Positions 5,266 to 5,604 of a stretch of 5,604 bases of DNA are shown piece by piece; positions within the stretch are counted from its first letter, which is position 1, and the number at the start of each line of letters is the position of its first letter. Below the pieces are notes generated by a model. It ran no database searches. It was not told where the DNA came from and saw nothing but the letters and a program-made list of their open reading frames with translations. The DNA comes from Pseudomonadota bacterium (GTDB taxonomy: Bacteria; SAR324; NAC60-12), in assembly GCA_014381795.1 (NCBI GenBank), contig JACNKY010000360.1, positions 1 to 5,604 of the forward strand, written 5' to 3'. Both the position numbers and the translations under genes were made by a program.

Positions 5266-5604
5266 ATGACTTCTATCGACGTTCGTGCCGGACGCTTGTC
5301 GCAGGAACAACTAGCTTTAAATTTTGACGATGCACATCCACCTCTGCAGTCGGGAAATGCTATAGTTGAGGCAAACCGGTGTTATTTTTGTTATGACGCG
5401 CCCTGTGTTGTCGCTTGTCCCACCTCTATTGATATTCCTAATTTTATCCGTAAAATATCTACAGGCAACCTGAAAGGTTCAGCGAAAGATATTTTTTCAC
5501 AAAACATAATGGGTGGAATGTGCGCCCGCGTTTGTCCTACAGAAACACTTTGTGAGGGGGCATGTGTCAGAGAAACTCAGGATCATCAGCCGGTACGTAT
5601 TGGT
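5266..5604 (+). CDS. preT: Dihydropyrimidine dehydrogenase flavoprotein/Fe-S subunit, N-terminal part
   Basis: First 113 residues of a PreT/PydA-type protein: the GltD-like N-terminal iron-sulfur domain that precedes FAD- and NAD(P)-binding domains. With PreA it reduces uracil and thymine to the dihydro forms using NAD(P)H. Eight cysteines form two cluster motifs: C39, C42, C47, C51 (CYFCYDAPCVVAC) and C86, C90, C96, C100 (CARVCPTETLCEGAC). The ANRCYFCYDAPC, FIRKI, NLKGSA and CARVCPTE stretches closely recall E. coli PreT. The frame ends at PVRIG. In mammalian DPD a Gln cluster ligand follows this point within a few residues, just outside the window. The Shine-Dalgarno is weak (GAG at 5255-5257, eight bases from the ATG). 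A glutamate synthase small subunit or other GltD-like oxidoreductase is the main alternative; the amidase neighbour favours pyrimidine reduction. Confidence 0.85.
   Translation, partial: MTSIDVRAGRLSQEQLALNFDDAHPPLQSGNAIVEANRCYFCYDAPCVVACPTSIDIPNFIRKISTGNLKGSAKDIFSQNIMGGMCARVCPTETLCEGACVRETQDHQPVRIG

Overview
The window is bacterial DNA, AT-rich by eye, with Shine-Dalgarno sites on several genes and a compact layout. It most resembles an aerobic Gram-negative bacterium. The oxidase subunits have the look of divergent SoxM/A-type oxidases from environmental lineages (SAR324-, planctomycete- or deltaproteobacteria-like), but this placement is a weak impression from memory.

Layout. Two divergent transcription units flank an AT-rich intergenic region (4068-4342). 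The leftward unit (minus strand) reads cyoE/ctaB (heme O synthase, 4067-3162), a 35-residue single-helix membrane protein too short for ordinary gene calling (3133-3026), coxB (subunit II with a complete CuA site, 2949-2170), coxA (subunit I, 2144-435) and coxC (subunit III, from 360 and running off the left edge). The rightward unit starts from a good sigma70-like promoter (TTGACC-17-TACAAT, 4214-4242). It reads a nitrilase-family beta-ureidopropionase-like amidase (4343-5206) and the start of a PreT/PydA-type dihydropyrimidine dehydrogenase flavoprotein subunit (5266 to the right edge).

Function. The left unit builds a proton-pumping heme-copper terminal oxidase: CyoE farnesylates heme B toward heme O/A, CoxB takes electrons from cytochrome c at CuA, and CoxA reduces O2 at heme a3-CuB. 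The right unit fits reductive pyrimidine (uracil/thymine) catabolism. PreT, with a PreA partner expected downstream, would reduce the base, and the amidase would hydrolyse the N-carbamoyl-beta-amino acid to beta-alanine, CO2 and ammonia.

What stands out. (1) CoxA keeps all metal ligands, the cross-linked Tyr and the D-channel residues. It has lost the K-channel Lys, Thr and Ser (replaced by Met, Leu and Ala) and has a new Asp and a new Glu right beside those positions. (2) The 35-residue protein just upstream of coxB resembles subunit IIa (CbaD) of B-type ba3 oxidases in length, N-terminus, helix-end motif and gene position, yet it sits in an A-type operon whose subunit II already has two membrane helices. 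(3) CoxB carries an Asp/Gly-rich, calcium-loop-like insertion right after its electron-entry tryptophan motif. Together these suggest an unusual A-type oxidase variant worth structural and biochemical attention.
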